A DNA stretch of 64,000 bases from Rhodomicrobium sp. R_RK_3 (lineage in GTDB: Bacteria; Pseudomonadota; Alphaproteobacteria; Rhizobiales; Rhodomicrobiaceae). This document shows positions 54,733-64,000 of this stretch, piece by piece. Under the pieces are notes generated by a model. It saw nothing but the letters and a program-made list of their open reading frames with translations, was not told the DNA's origin and made no database searches. The stretch is from contig NZ_MWLK01000015.1 of NCBI RefSeq assembly GCF_002198715.1, positions 122,656 to 186,655 on the forward strand. Reading direction: 5' to 3'. A program made the translations under genes and the position numbers. Numbering within the stretch: the stretch's first letter is position 1; each line of letters opens with the position of its first letter.

Positions 54733-55377
54733 ATGCAAAGCGAAGGCATGGCGACGGGCATAATCGGGATCATCCTCGCGGGTGGATTGTCGCGGCGCAT
54801 GGGCGGCGGGGCCAAGGCGCTGATGCCGCTCGCCGGCCGGCCGATGGTGGCGCATGTGATCGGCCGCATCGCGCCTTATGTGGATGCTTGCGTGCTGAAT
54901 GTGAATGGCGATGCTTCCGCATTCGCGCAATTCGGCCTGCCCATCGTCGCGGACAGCTTTGGCGATTATGCCGGGCCGCTGGCCGGGCTGCTGTCGGGCA
55001 TGCGCTGGGCGGCGGAGCATCGGCTGGAGGCGCGCTGGGTCGTCACCGCGCCTTGCGATACGCCGCTGCTGCCGGAGAATTATGTCGATGCGCTGGCCGC
55101 GGAAGGACCGGATGGCGCGACGGTCGTCATCGCCGCATCGGGCGGGCGCGAACACTTCGCCAGCGGCCTCTGGCCGGTCGCGCTGGCGGATGAACTCGCA
55201 GCGTTCCTGGCGTCCGGCGAGCGACGCATCCAGAGCTGGATCGAGCGGAACCCCAACAAAACATTGACGTTTCCGCTCATTGACGACGGACGCGGCGGCG
55301 TCGATCCGTTCTTCAACGTCAACACGCCGGAGGAACTTGCCATGGCCGAGAGATTTGCAAGCGAGCGCCCGCTATGA
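54733..55377 (+). CDS. mobA: MobA, molybdenum cofactor guanylyltransferase
   Basis: 214 residues from ATG 54733, with AAGGGA upstream; the longer frame from 54649 lacks a site. The nucleotide-binding start LAGGLSRRMGGGAKAL is the MobA signature, followed by CDTPLLP. It adds GMP to Mo-molybdopterin. Its stop overlaps mobB by 4 nt. Confidence 0.92.
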   Translation: MQSEGMATGIIGIILAGGLSRRMGGGAKALMPLAGRPMVAHVIGRIAPYVDACVLNVNGDASAFAQFGLPIVADSFGDYAGPLAGLLSGMRWAAEHRLEARWVVTAPCDTPLLPENYVDALAAEGPDGATVVIAASGGREHFASGLWPVALADELAAFLASGERRIQSWIERNPNKTLTFPLIDDGRGGVDPFFNVNTPEELAMAERFASERPL

Positions 55378-55886
55378 GCCCGCCCGTCTTCGGCATCGTC
55401 GGCTGGAAGAATTCCGGCAAGACGACGCTGACCTCGCGTCTGATCGCCGAATTCGCCGCGCGCGGATATAAGGTCGCGGCGGTCAAGCACGCCCATCACG
55501 GCTTTGATGTCGACCAGCCGGGCCGCGATTCGCACCTATTCCGCGAGGCCGGCGCGCGCGAAGTCGCGGTGGTGTCGTCCAAGCGGGTCGCCATCATGTG
55601 GGAGCTGCGCGACGAGGAGGAGCCCGGCCTGGATGAGGTTTTGACGCGGTTGCATGGGTCAGAATTGATTTTAATCGAGGGCTTCAAGACCCACGATCAC
55701 GCGAAGATCGAAGTCCGCCGCCGCGAGAGCGCCAGCCAGGAGCCGCTCGCCGGCGCGGTGCCGGGCGTCGTGGCGATTGCGGCGGATCATCCGGTGGATG
55801 CGGGCGGCTTGGCATCGTTCGGATTGAACGACATCGAGGCGATCGCGGATTTCATCACGCGGTTTACGGGCATGGCGTCTGATTGA
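55374..55886 (+). CDS. mobB: MobB, GTP-binding adapter for Mo-cofactor biosynthesis
   Basis: 170 residues. P-loop GWKNSGKTT near 10-18, KHAHHGFDVDQPGRDS switch region, and IEGFK near 101-105, all typical of MobB. It assists MobA. A cofactor of MPT-cytosine or guanine type would be needed by molybdoenzymes such as the aldehyde oxidoreductase in this window. Confidence 0.92.
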   Translation: MSPPVFGIVGWKNSGKTTLTSRLIAEFAARGYKVAAVKHAHHGFDVDQPGRDSHLFREAGAREVAVVSSKRVAIMWELRDEEEPGLDEVLTRLHGSELILIEGFKTHDHAKIEVRRRESASQEPLAGAVPGVVAIAADHPVDAGGLASFGLNDIEAIADFITRFTGMASD

Positions 55887-55893
55887 CGACAAT

Positions 55894-56004
55894 TCTTGTC
55901 ATCCCCGCGAAGGCGGGGACCTAGTAAAGGTCAAGGTTGGTGAGTCATTGCGTCACCACAGTGCTGCGGAGTACTGAATCCCTGCCTTCGCAGGGATGAC
56001 AAGA
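55894..56004. repeat. Palindromic intergenic repeat, copy 2
   Basis: Arms 55894-55926 and 55972-56004 are mutually complementary (TCTTGTCATCCC ... GGGATGACAAGA at the ends), each with an internal CCCCGCGAAGGCGGGG-type stem. It sits between the convergent mobB and bioA genes, and resembles copy 1 at 50841. Confidence 0.75.
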
Positions 56005-56009
56005 GTGGG

Positions 56010-57281
56010 TTACTGCTTGCGCATCATTTCCGCCACATAGTCGGTGATTGCAGAGTACACACCATCTATTTCAGATTTCGTCACGCAGTAGGGCGGCAGG
56101 ATGTAGACCGTGTTGCCGAGCGGGCGAAGCAGCAGGCCGCGCCCCTGGAAGAAGCGGCGCATGTCGAGGCCGATGTCAGCGAGATAGCCCGGCGCGTCGG
56201 TGCGCAGGTCCATCGCGGCGATGCTGCCGGTGCAGCGCACGGCCTCGATGCGGTCCAGCGCGGCCATTGCGGGCAGATGCCGCCGGTGCATCGCCTCGAC
56301 GGCGGCGATGCGCGACAGCACCGGCTCGTCCTCCCAGATGCGCAGATTCTCCAGCGCGGCGGCACAGGCGATGGGGTTGGCGGTGTATGAGCTGGAATGG
56401 AAGAAGGTCTTCCGCCGGTCCTCGGAATAATGGGCGTCGAAAATCCGCGCGGCGCAGAGCGTCACGGCGAGCGGCAGCGCGCCGCCGGTGATGCCCTTGG
56501 CGTAGCAGGCGATGTCGGGCACGATGCCGGCCTGTTCGCAGGCGAACAGCGTGCCGGTGCGGCCCCAGCCGGTCATCACCTCGTCAGCGATGAACAGCAC
56601 GTCCGACGCCTCGCAGATGCGCTTCATCTCGCGCAGCGTTTCGGCCCTGTACATCAGCATCCCGCCCGCGCCGAGCACCAGCGGCTCGACGATGAAGGCG
56701 GCGGGGGGCGTGCCGCCGGTCCGGCAGGCGGCATCCAGCGCGTCGAGCGTCGCCTGCTCGCGGCCTTCGGCGGGGAAGGGGATGGTCTCGACGGCGAAAA
56801 GCAGCGGCTCGTAAGGCTGGTTGAACACGCCGCGCGCGCCGACCGACATCGCGCCGATGGTGTCGCCGTGATAGGCGTGCTCCAGCATCAGGATGCGCTG
56901 GCGCGGCGCGCCGCGATTGGCCCAGAAGCCGAGCGCCATCTTCAGCGCCACTTCGACGCTGGTCGAGCCGCTATCGGAGAAAAACACGTAATCCAGCCCG
57001 GCCGGGGTGATCTCGACCAGACGCCGCGCCAGGGTTTCCGCAGGCTCGTGGGTAAAGCCGGCGAAGATGATCTGGTCGAGCTTTTCGGCCTGCGCCCGGA
57101 TGGCGGCGGTGATGCGGGGATGGCAATGGCCGTGGGTGATCACCCACCAGGAGGAGATGGCGTCGAGATAGCGGCGTCCGTCCGCGCCGTGCAGATAGGC
57201 GCCCTCGGCGCTGGCGATGGCCAGCATGTCTGGCGTCAGCGCGTGCTGTGTGAAGGGGTGCCAGATGGGCGAGCCGATCAT
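56010..57281 (-). CDS. bioA: BioA, adenosylmethionine-8-amino-7-oxononanoate aminotransferase
   Basis: 423 residues. PLP-dependent class III aminotransferase; catalytic Lys262 in YAKGITGG, substrate-pocket residues in HPFTQH and [11 protein letters not shown]. It converts KAPA to DAPA using SAM. ATG 57281 overlaps the bioD stop by 4 nt. Last gene of the bio operon. Confidence 0.95.
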   Translation of the reverse strand: MIGSPIWHPFTQHALTPDMLAIASAEGAYLHGADGRRYLDAISSWWVITHGHCHPRITAAIRAQAEKLDQIIFAGFTHEPAETLARRLVEITPAGLDYVFFSDSGSTSVEVALKMALGFWANRGAPRQRILMLEHAYHGDTIGAMSVGARGVFNQPYEPLLFAVETIPFPAEGREQATLDALDAACRTGGTPPAAFIVEPLVLGAGGMLMYRAETLREMKRICEASDVLFIADEVMTGWGRTGTLFACEQAGIVPDIACYAKGITGGALPLAVTLCAARIFDAHYSEDRRKTFFHSSSYTANPIACAAALENLRIWEDEPVLSRIAAVEAMHRRHLPAMAALDRIEAVRCTGSIAAMDLRTDAPGYLADIGLDMRRFFQGRGLLLRPLGNTVYILPPYCVTKSEIDGVYSAITDYVAEMMRKQ

Positions 57282-57916
57282 GGCGCCGCGCCCGCGAAAT
57301 CGGAGAGGCGGAAATTGGCGGCGAAGGCGTTGGCGAGCGTCTCGCGGCCGAGCGGATCGAGCGGCGGCAGGCGGCCGAGGCGGGGCACGCCGCCCATCGC
57401 GGCGATGGTCGCTTCCGTATCGGCATTGGCCTCGCCGATGAAGGCGACGCCGAGGATGGGGATCGAGCGCCGCCTCAGCGCATCGACGGACATCAGCGTG
57501 TGATTGATGGTGCCGAGCGCCGTGCGCGCGCACAGTATCACCGGCGCATTCCACCGCGCGAAGACGTCAATATAGAGGGTCGTCCGCGTCAGCGGCACGA
57601 ACAGCCCGCCCGCGCCTTCGGCGATCAGCGGAGCCTCGGCGGCGGGTAGCACCAGCGCGTCAGGATCGATCTCAATCCCGTCGATCTCCGCCGCGCGGTG
57701 CGGCGAAGCGGGCGTGCGCAGCCGGTAGATCTCGGGCCGGAAATGCGTCTCGCCGAGGCCGGTCAGCCGGCGCACCGTCTCGCGGTCGGTCTCCTCGTCC
57801 AGCCCGGCCTGCACCGGCTTGAAATACACGCCGTTCAGCGCCTGCGTCAGCGCCGCCGCGAACACCGTCTTGCCGATGCCGGTATCCGTGCCGGTGACGA
57901 CGAAGCGGGCGCTCAT
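57278..57916 (-). CDS. bioD: BioD, dethiobiotin synthetase
   Basis: 212 residues. P-loop GTDTGIGKT at 9-17; the region [12 protein letters not shown] corresponds to the conserved Gly-rich active-site loop. ATP-dependent ring closure of DAPA to dethiobiotin. Overlaps bioF and bioA by 4 nt. Confidence 0.95.
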   Translation of the reverse strand: MSARFVVTGTDTGIGKTVFAAALTQALNGVYFKPVQAGLDEETDRETVRRLTGLGETHFRPEIYRLRTPASPHRAAEIDGIEIDPDALVLPAAEAPLIAEGAGGLFVPLTRTTLYIDVFARWNAPVILCARTALGTINHTLMSVDALRRRSIPILGVAFIGEANADTEATIAAMGGVPRLGRLPPLDPLGRETLANAFAANFRLSDFAGAAP

Positions 57917-59058
57917 GCCGCCGCCAGCCCGCGCATCTCTTCAGCAAGCGCGTCCAGCATGGCGGCCGTCTGGGCCTCGTTAACGTTCAGCGTCAGCGCG
58001 ATACGAAGCCGCGCCGTCCCTTCGGGCACGGTCGGCGGACGGATGCCGCGAATGTCCAGCCCGCGCGCTTGCAGCCTTGCCGCCAGCGCCATGGTCTCGG
58101 CGTCCGGACCGATAATCACCGGCAGGATTTGCGAGCCGCTGCCCGGAACGCCGCATTCCGCTTCCAGCCGCCGGTTGGCCATTTCGATCAGGCCGTGCAG
58201 GCGCGCGCGCCGCTCCGGCTGGCTGCGCAGCAGCGACAGCGCGGTGCCGACCGCCACCGCCATCAGCGGCGACGGCGCGGTCGCATAGATGAAGGCGCGG
58301 CAGCGGTTGACCAAGAAATCGCACAGCACCGCCGGCGCGCAGATGAGCGCCCCCGACGCGCCGAGCGCCTTGCCGCAGGTGTGCACCGAAATGACGTTCT
58401 CGCGCCCCTCATAATCCGCGCCGAGCCCGCGCCCCTCCGGCCCGAATACGCCGGTCGCGTGCGCCTCGTCGATCAGCAGGATGCCATCATGCCGGTCGGC
58501 GATGGCGATGATGTCGGCGAGCGGCGCGCGGTCGCCATCCATGCTGTAAAGGCTCTCCACCGCGATCCAGACGCGGCCCTTATTGCCCGCCGTCCGCCAG
58601 CCCGCGATGGCGTCCTCGATCGCACCCGCATCATTATGCGCGGCGGCGATATGCTCCGCCCGGCCCGCCCGCATCCCCTCATGGGAACTGGCATGGATCA
58701 GCGCGTCATAGACCAGCAGATCGCCCCGCTGCGGCAGCGTCGATAGCAGCGCGAAATTGGCGACATAGCCGCCGCCGAGGAACAGCGCCCGCTCCGCGCC
58801 GAAGAACGCTGCCGCCTCCGCCTCCAGCGCCTCGTGCTCGGGATGATTGCCGCGTAAAAGCCGCGACGCCCCCGCCCCGACGGCGACGCCCCGCTCGAGC
58901 GCTTCGTGCAGCGCGCGGCGCATCTCCGGCGCCTCGCTCAAGGCGAGATAATCGTTCGAGGCGAAGTCCAGCCCCCGCCGCGGCGCCAGCGCCCGCTTGC
59001 GGCCGCGCTGTTCCAGGGCCGCCAGCGCGTCTTCATAGACCTCGTAAATCGAGGTCAA
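57913..59058 (-). CDS. bioF: BioF, 8-amino-7-oxononanoate synthase
   Basis: 381 residues. The start is TTG 59058, overlapping the bioB stop (TTGA); no ATG or GTG fits. PLP-lysine K230 in HTCGKALG; conserved [10 protein letters not shown] near 197-206 and the N-terminal [11 protein letters not shown]. Condenses pimeloyl-thioester with alanine. An in-frame extension through bioB is a shadow. Confidence 0.93.
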   Translation of the reverse strand: MTSIYEVYEDALAALEQRGRKRALAPRRGLDFASNDYLALSEAPEMRRALHEALERGVAVGAGASRLLRGNHPEHEALEAEAAAFFGAERALFLGGGYVANFALLSTLPQRGDLLVYDALIHASSHEGMRAGRAEHIAAAHNDAGAIEDAIAGWRTAGNKGRVWIAVESLYSMDGDRAPLADIIAIADRHDGILLIDEAHATGVFGPEGRGLGADYEGRENVISVHTCGKALGASGALICAPAVLCDFLVNRCRAFIYATAPSPLMAVAVGTALSLLRSQPERRARLHGLIEMANRRLEAECGVPGSGSQILPVIIGPDAETMALAARLQARGLDIRGIRPPTVPEGTARLRIALTLNVNEAQTAAMLDALAEEMRGLAAA

Positions 59059-60071
59059 GCCGGTAGCTCGTGGCGCGGCAAATCGGCGATGCCGAGCTTG
59101 GCGAACAGCGCTGCGTCGGTGTCGACATCGGGATTGCCCGCCGTCAGCAGCCGGTCGCCGACGAAAATCGAGTTGGCCCCGGCGAAGAAGCACAGGGCCT
59201 GCGTCTCGTCGCTCATCGCGGTGCGCCCGGCGGACAGACGCACGAAGGATTGCGGCATCATGATCCGCGCCGTGGCGATGGTGCGCACGAAGGCGATCGG
59301 GTCGAGTTTTTCCGCCTTGGCCAATGGCGTGCCGGCGACCGGGATCAGCATGTTGATCGGCACGCTCTCGGGATGCTCCGGCAGATTGGCGAGCGTCACC
59401 AGCATGTCGACGCGGTCGCCCGCCTCCTCGCCCATGCCGACGATGCCGCCGCAGCAGACCTTCATGCCCGCCTCGCGCACCCGCTCCAGCGTCTCCAGCC
59501 GGTCGGCATAGCTGCGGGTGGTGATGATTTCGGCGTAATAGCGCTCGGACGTATCGATATTGTGGTTGTAATAGTCGAGCCCGGCATCCTTCAGCTTGGC
59601 GATATCCTCGTCGGACAGCATCCCGAGCGTCATGCAGGTCTCCATGCCGAGCGCCTTGACGTTCTTCACCATGGCGCAGACGGCATTCATGTCGCGCGTG
59701 CGGGCGCTGCGCCATGCCGCGCCCATGCAATAGCGCGTCGCCCCGCTGTCCCGCGCCTTCTTGGCGGCCGCCGTGACGGCCTCGACGTCCATCAGCTTCG
59801 ATGCCTTGACGCCGGTCTTGTGATGGGCGGACTGGCTGCAATAGCCGCAATCCTCGGGGCAGCCGCCGGTCTTGATGCTCAGGAGTTGGCTCTTCTGCAC
59901 CTTGTTGGGGTCGAAATTGCGTCGGTGAACCGTCTGCGCGGCGAACAGCAAATCGTTGAACGGCGCGTCATAGAGCGCCTCCGCCGAGGCCCGCGTCCAA
60001 TCGTGGCGGATCTCGCCGGACATGGCCCGCGCCATGGGGGTTTCGGATAGGCCTCGCCGTCTGTCGCTCAT
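59055..60071 (-). CDS. bioB: BioB, biotin synthase
   Basis: 338 residues. Radical-SAM cluster C71-x3-C75-x2-C78 in [13 protein letters not shown]; the second cluster Cys residues are further downstream. Converts dethiobiotin to biotin. First gene of the operon bioB-bioF-bioD-bioA on the minus strand. ATG 60071 is used; a second ATG, 13 codons on, is possible. Confidence 0.96.
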   Translation of the reverse strand: MSDRRRGLSETPMARAMSGEIRHDWTRASAEALYDAPFNDLLFAAQTVHRRNFDPNKVQKSQLLSIKTGGCPEDCGYCSQSAHHKTGVKASKLMDVEAVTAAAKKARDSGATRYCMGAAWRSARTRDMNAVCAMVKNVKALGMETCMTLGMLSDEDIAKLKDAGLDYYNHNIDTSERYYAEIITTRSYADRLETLERVREAGMKVCCGGIVGMGEEAGDRVDMLVTLANLPEHPESVPINMLIPVAGTPLAKAEKLDPIAFVRTIATARIMMPQSFVRLSAGRTAMSDETQALCFFAGANSIFVGDRLLTAGNPDVDTDAALFAKLGIADLPRHELPA

Positions 60072-60353
60072 TATCTGTCCTCGACGCTTCGCGCCCCGCC
60101 ATTCGCGGCGAACGCAGACCGGCAGGCTATCGGCATGGTGTCATCACGTAAAGCAATCTGGTGCCTGCAAGGCGGCGGCGAAAACCCGCATTCCATGTTC
60201 TCACCATATTCGGGGGGCAAACAGAGGCAAATCGTTGATAATTTATCGACGATTTATATGCATTTTATGATTGAAGCTTTGTGGATTCATAATTATCATT
60301 GTCCGCAAGCGTTGCTTTCCGCCGCTGAGATGGCCTGCTAAGGGGGAGTGGTG

Positions 60354-62615
60354 ATGTCCGGGATTTCGCGAATCGGCGATTCTGTCGAGCCGCTATTCGA
60401 TATCATGCCTCTGCCCGGCCGGGCATCGAGGCAGCACTCCGGCACGGAGGAGGAGGACGGCGGCGGCTCGCAGCATGACCAGCAGCGCCGGAAGCAGGCT
60501 GCGCAGGCCCCCGCCCCGGCCGAGCCAGAGTCGCCGGAGAATGACGGGGGCGAGCCGCCGGAGGTCGACGAAGCGATCCAACAGCTCGGCACGGACATCC
60601 GGGCAAAAATCTTCGCCGCGCTCGGCGATATGGGCCAGCTCTATAGCGCAATGGAGACGGCGGCGCCGGCGCAGCCCGCCCTCGGCACAGGCCGCGCCGG
60701 CGACCGCAACAAATATGTCTACCGCGACGGCAACTGGTTCAACGCCGCGACCGGCGAGCCCGCGATTCCGGCCCCTGAGCCGGCCCCGGCCGTGACTGCG
60801 CTGCCGCCCGATGAGGTGCGCGGCACCGGCCGCCTCTGCGACCTCGCCCGCTTCACCTTCCGCAACGGGCGCTGGTACAACCTCTCGACCGGCCAGCCTG
60901 GGACGCCGGACGGCGAGGCGGCGGCGGAGTCGGCCGGTCCCGCTGCGTCGCCGGAGGCGGCGGGCCTGTTTCAGCGGCTTGGCTTCGAGCCCGTCATCGT
61001 GACACTGGAGGGTGCCGGCCCTTGCCTTGTCGGCATCGCGGGCGCGGAAAGTCCGGCCGAACCACCCGACGGGCGCGCGCCCGTGAGCGTGCCCGCCGGA
61101 CGCCCCGCCCGCCCCGATGCCGCGTTCCGGCGGCGCTACGCGCCATGGCTTGCCGCGAGCACGGCGGGCTACAACCGCATCCACCTGGCCGCCGCCGAGG
61201 ACTTCCTCGCCGCATGGCGCGCGCTGAGCGGCCCGCAGGGCTTCGCCCGCCACGATCTGCGGGCCTTCATGCACCCGCGCACCCGCGACATCCACATCCG
61301 GGCGCAGGCCACCACCCGCGAACCGATCATGCACGAATTGGCGCATTCCACCCGGTCGGAGGTGTTCACCGCGATCTTCAGCACTTACCGTCTGCATGGC
61401 GATGCCGGCGCCAGCATCAGCGAGGCGGCGACCGCCTATCTCGCCTTCAAGACCGACGCGCCGGAGCCCTTCGCCGCCGCCGGGGGCTATGCGCGCTATC
61501 TCGAGCACAAGCGCGGCCCGCGCCTGACGCCCCGCGACGAGATCACCCGGCTCGCCGAACCGCTCTTCGACGCGCTCGGCGACGACCTTTACCGGGCCTT
61601 TTTCGCCGGCGATCCGGCATCGCTCGCGCGCCTTGCGGCTGCTGTCCGCGCCATTCCCGAGCTCAAGATCCCCGGCACCTTCCGGACCGAGACCGCGCCG
61701 AGCTCGGCCGAGCGCCTTGCCGATCTGCTGCACCGCGTCGCCGCCGACGGCCGCGATGTCAGCCCCCGCAGCATCCACCGCCATCACCGCCGCCCGGATG
61801 CGCGGCAAAACTTCCTGCCCGACCTGGAGGCGCCGCTCGCCTGCCTTGCCCGCATCCGCGACGCCGCGCGCGGCCGGCCGCAAGACGCCGATATGCTGAG
61901 CCAGTCTCTGCACGCGCCGGGCGAGCCGCTGCTCGGCGCGATCCTCGCCGGCGATCCGCTGCCCGGCTATACGGTGTTCAAGGCGGCCGATGACGGCTTC
62001 CTGTTCAGCCGCGCCGGCGCCGAGCGGGAGCGGATCGCCCAGCGCATCTATATCAACGCCGCGCAGGCCCATGCGGGCGACGTCTTGGATTTCGTCATCC
62101 GCCAGATCGTCGACCGGCCCGCCGCCTTTCCCGGCGTTGTCGGCGCAAAAATCTCCGGGCCGTTCTCGGGGGCAGGGCGCACCGACAACATCGTCATCTA
62201 CCTGGAGAGCGAGGAGGATCGCAGCCGCGTGCTCGGCCATCTGGCGCGCTATGAACGCGCCCATCCGTCCCATTTCCTGCCGCAGACGCCGCGCCTCGCC
62301 ATGCCGCATTTGCCCGGCATCGGCATCGCCGAGGAGCCGACCGCCGCCATGAAGGACGCCGCCGAGGCGATTTTCGAGGCGGAAGGGCTGCCCCCGCCGC
62401 AGCGCCATACCGGCCGCCTCGGCTTCGGCAATCTGCGCGCCATCGTCATCTATCTGGCCTACCGTGATTGCGCCGGAGCGCCGAGACCGGCCGCCGGCAA
62501 CGCCGATTTCGCCGACACCCTGCGCTGGAAGGTATGGCAGCGCTTCGTCCAGTTCGGCATCAATCCGGACGAGCCCTCGCTCAATCTGCGCCGCGGCGCC
62601 GATACAGCGCGATAA
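60354..62615 (+). CDS. Putative effector: HExxH zincin-like domain plus HopA1-like C-terminal domain
   Basis: 753 residues from ATG 60354 with AGGGGGAG 5 nt upstream. Disordered Gln/Pro/Glu-rich N-terminus (to ~100). Two similar ~22-residue segments (KYVYRDGNWFNAATGEPAIP near 120 and RFTFRNGRWYNLSTGQPGTP near 166). HELAH at 327-331, with Glu357 in SEAATAYLA, suggests a gluzincin-like metal site. The C-terminal third (from about 560, RIYINA..., KISGPFSGAGRTDNIVIYL, HFLPQTPRLAMP, GIGIAEEP) has the motif order of the HopA1 family of effectors. No signal peptide. Secretion route and target unknown. Unusual in this setting. Confidence 0.65.
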   Translation: MSGISRIGDSVEPLFDIMPLPGRASRQHSGTEEEDGGGSQHDQQRRKQAAQAPAPAEPESPENDGGEPPEVDEAIQQLGTDIRAKIFAALGDMGQLYSAMETAAPAQPALGTGRAGDRNKYVYRDGNWFNAATGEPAIPAPEPAPAVTALPPDEVRGTGRLCDLARFTFRNGRWYNLSTGQPGTPDGEAAAESAGPAASPEAAGLFQRLGFEPVIVTLEGAGPCLVGIAGAESPAEPPDGRAPVSVPAGRPARPDAAFRRRYAPWLAASTAGYNRIHLAAAEDFLAAWRALSGPQGFARHDLRAFMHPRTRDIHIRAQATTREPIMHELAHSTRSEVFTAIFSTYRLHGDAGASISEAATAYLAFKTDAPEPFAAAGGYARYLEHKRGPRLTPRDEITRLAEPLFDALGDDLYRAFFAGDPASLARLAAAVRAIPELKIPGTFRTETAPSSAERLADLLHRVAADGRDVSPRSIHRHHRRPDARQNFLPDLEAPLACLARIRDAARGRPQDADMLSQSLHAPGEPLLGAILAGDPLPGYTVFKAADDGFLFSRAGAERERIAQRIYINAAQAHAGDVLDFVIRQIVDRPAAFPGVVGAKISGPFSGAGRTDNIVIYLESEEDRSRVLGHLARYERAHPSHFLPQTPRLAMPHLPGIGIAEEPTAAMKDAAEAIFEAEGLPPPQRHTGRLGFGNLRAIVIYLAYRDCAGAPRPAAGNADFADTLRWKVWQRFVQFGINPDEPSLNLRRGADTAR

Positions 62616-62739
62616 TACCGGGCGTAACCGCCCGTTCAGCCGCGATTAAGCCGGGATATGCCCAGATTCACCGGATGACAGATTTCGCTGATTGGTTCAT
62701 TGTGACGCGGTTTCAACCTGCCTTCTGACGGAAATCACC

Positions 62740-63075
62740 ATGGTACCCGGCGTAAAACTCTCCATTCGGGCACTATTCTTGCTCAGTTGTACCCTGCTGT
62801 TCCATCTCCCGCCGGCGGGAGGAGCCTCGGCCCAGCAATATCTCGGCAATGAGCGGCAGAAATGCACAGGGGCCGTCACGGTGACGGCGTCGGGCGGGAC
62901 GCTGACGGTGCGGCCCTTCGAGTCGCGCTCGGTCGATATCGGCAACACCAAGGTGAGCTGGCAATGCCAGGACCAGCAGGCCAGCGACACCCAATGCCCG
63001 CAAAACACCAATAAGGTGCTGATCGACCGCAGCCAGGGCGGCAGCACCTTTTCCATCATTTGCCTGCACGACTAG
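62740..63075 (+). CDS. Small secreted cysteine-containing protein
   Basis: 111 residues from ATG 62740. Hydrophobic leader (RALFLLSCTLLFHLPPAGGASA-QQ) with predicted cleavage after residue ~30. The mature part is a short beta-rich domain with four Cys (QKCTG, WQCQD, TQCPQ, IICLH) that could form two disulfides. I do not recognise the family. It is 124 nt after the effector-like gene. Confidence 0.65.
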   Translation: MVPGVKLSIRALFLLSCTLLFHLPPAGGASAQQYLGNERQKCTGAVTVTASGGTLTVRPFESRSVDIGNTKVSWQCQDQQASDTQCPQNTNKVLIDRSQGGSTFSIICLHD

Positions 63076-63206
63076 ATCCCGATCGGCGCGCTCGCGCCGC
63101 TGCCTTTTCCTGCGTCCGCACGATTTGCCGCGCAATCCGGCATCTGCCGTCCTGATCGTGCTCTGAAGTCTCGCGTCTTTGAATTCGCGTCGTTTGGGTG
63201 GGGGAT

Positions 63207-64000
63207 ATGAACGACATCACGCCAGCCGGCTCCAGCGCAGCCCGGCATTTTTCGCAGGACCTGATCCTGTTCATCCTGCCCGCCGCCGTGCTGGGCTTCC
63301 TCGCCCTGGCGATGTTCTTCGATTTCCTCGGGGCGCAGTCGAGTGAGATCGCCAAGCTCATCAACGAGATCGAGATCCAGTGCAAGGCGGATTTCTGGAG
63401 CAGCGTCGGCAAGGCGGCGGCGCTCGATCCGAGCGTCACCGGCAATGTGAGCTGCGGCCATTACCTGCCCAAGATCGCGCTGTTCTTCGTGCTCCTCGCG
63501 GTGTGGAGCGTCATCGCCAATGTCATGACGTTGAAACTGTTCCACTCGGTCCAGCCGCCGCGCCTGCGTTTCGCCATCGCGGCCGCCGTGGTCGTCGCCC
63601 TGCCGGCGATCCTGCTGGTCAAATATCTGACCGTGATTCCGCCCAGCCTGACCTGGGTGAGCAATTTCCCGATATTCGTTCTGCTGATCGTCGCCCAGAC
63701 CGGCCTGTTCGCCGCCTTTTTTGCCTGGCGCTTCTTCCGGCATCCGGACCGGCAGATCGGGCCGTGGCTGCTGCTGACGCTGTTCCTCGGCTCGATCGTC
63801 GCTTTCGTGGGCCTGTCGCTGCTCTTCGCCTATTACCCGGCGAACTTGTTCAATTATATCGGCACGACGAATACGCTCGTTCTCTACCTGCTGCTCGCCT
63901 ACGCCTTTGTCGGCGGGCTGTTCTACTTCGGGCGGGCGACCGGCATTCCCTTCTCCGGGTTGCTGCTGCTCTGGGTGCTGGCGCTCAATAGCTGGGGCAT
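63207..64000 (+). CDS. Polytopic membrane protein, 3' end beyond window
   Basis: 264 visible residues from ATG 63207, preceded by GGTGGGGG; the frame is open to the right edge. At least six hydrophobic helices (for example ILPAAVLGFLALAMFFDFLG, FVLLAVWSVIANVMTL, FLGSIVAFVGLSLLFAYY). A loop of about 60 residues between helices 1 and 2 carries two Cys (CKADFW, SCGHYL). I do not recognise it. It may form a transcription unit with the two upstream genes. Confidence 0.65.
   Translation, partial: MNDITPAGSSAARHFSQDLILFILPAAVLGFLALAMFFDFLGAQSSEIAKLINEIEIQCKADFWSSVGKAAALDPSVTGNVSCGHYLPKIALFFVLLAVWSVIANVMTLKLFHSVQPPRLRFAIAAAVVVALPAILLVKYLTVIPPSLTWVSNFPIFVLLIVAQTGLFAAFFAWRFFRHPDRQIGPWLLLTLFLGSIVAFVGLSLLFAYYPANLFNYIGTTNTLVLYLLLAYAFVGGLFYFGRATGIPFSGLLLLWVLALNSWG

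Noticed and set aside
60393-62408. Open frame of 671 codons on the minus strand opposite the HExxH/HopA1-like gene
   Set aside because: Antisense of a GC-rich gene. The plus frame has a good ribosome site and conserved-type motifs; the minus one does not.

Overview
The window looks like chromosomal DNA of a GC-rich methylotrophic alphaproteobacterium, probably in the Hyphomicrobiales. It carries a complete calcium-type methanol dehydrogenase cluster in the order mxaFJGIRSACKLD, an initiator tRNA, ileS, a biotin operon and LPS-type glycosyltransferases. The genus cannot be fixed from the sequence alone.

Layout. (a) 1-10.2 kb: backbone genes typical of alphaproteobacterial integrative/conjugative elements or plasmids: a ParB-family protein cut by the left edge, a methylase/Strawberry-notch helicase fusion, a Toprim primase-like protein, and DUF2493, DUF2958 and DUF736 proteins. 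(b) 10.6-13.6 kb: a MoxR-type AAA+ ATPase with a metallopeptidase/VWA partner. (c) 13.8-23.7 kb, minus strand: mxaFJGIRSACKLD, nearly all with 4-nt overlaps. Strong hairpins sit after mxaF and after mxaI. (d) 24.0-33.7 kb: two paralogous sensor kinase/response regulator pairs flank a TonB-ExbB-ExbD energiser and a TonB-dependent outer-membrane receptor. (e) 33.8-35.7 kb: a three-gene cassette of a PD-(D/E)XK nuclease-like protein, a ParA-type ATPase and a small SAP-like protein, preceded by a duplicated 14-nt motif. (f) 36.0-39.4 kb: a secreted protein, then a TauD/TfdA-type dioxygenase, a Nudix hydrolase and an XRE/TPR-like regulator. (g) 39.9-46.4 kb: a truncated hydrolase gene, a LysR regulator, an aldo/keto reductase and a three-subunit molybdenum aldehyde oxidoreductase. 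(h) 46.9 kb: initiator tRNA-fMet on the minus strand. (i) 47.1-60.1 kb, ordinary chromosome: lipid-linked sugar transfer genes, PAP2 phosphatase, thioesterase, ileS, mobA, mobB and bioBFDA. (j) 60.3-64 kb: a large protein combining an HExxH zincin-like motif with a HopA1-effector-like C-terminus, a small secreted cysteine-containing protein, and a polytopic membrane protein cut by the right edge.

How the parts fit. MxaF/MxaI oxidise periplasmic methanol to formaldehyde with PQQ and pass electrons to the cytochrome MxaG. MxaJ and MxaRSACKLD serve assembly and Ca insertion. The divergent kinase/regulator pair probably controls mxaF: the shared intergenic region holds a 20-bp palindrome, a repeated half-site, and a 10-bp motif facing both transcripts. 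The core of that motif recurs between the TonB receptor and the second kinase, so the TonB system may belong to the same regulon; metal or lanthanide sensing or uptake is a hypothesis. The Mo-dependent aldehyde oxidoreductase could act on aldehydes, with mobA/mobB available for cofactor maturation.

The run of mobile-element genes on the left, accessory cassettes, a broken gene and a tRNA whose 3' end faces them suggests that much of 1-46.9 kb may be an island at tRNA-fMet. No integrase or second att site is visible, so this remains inference. Best candidates for novelty are the nuclease/ParA/SAP cassette, the HExxH-HopA1-like protein, the TonB/kinase block, and the dioxygenase-Nudix-XRE cassette.
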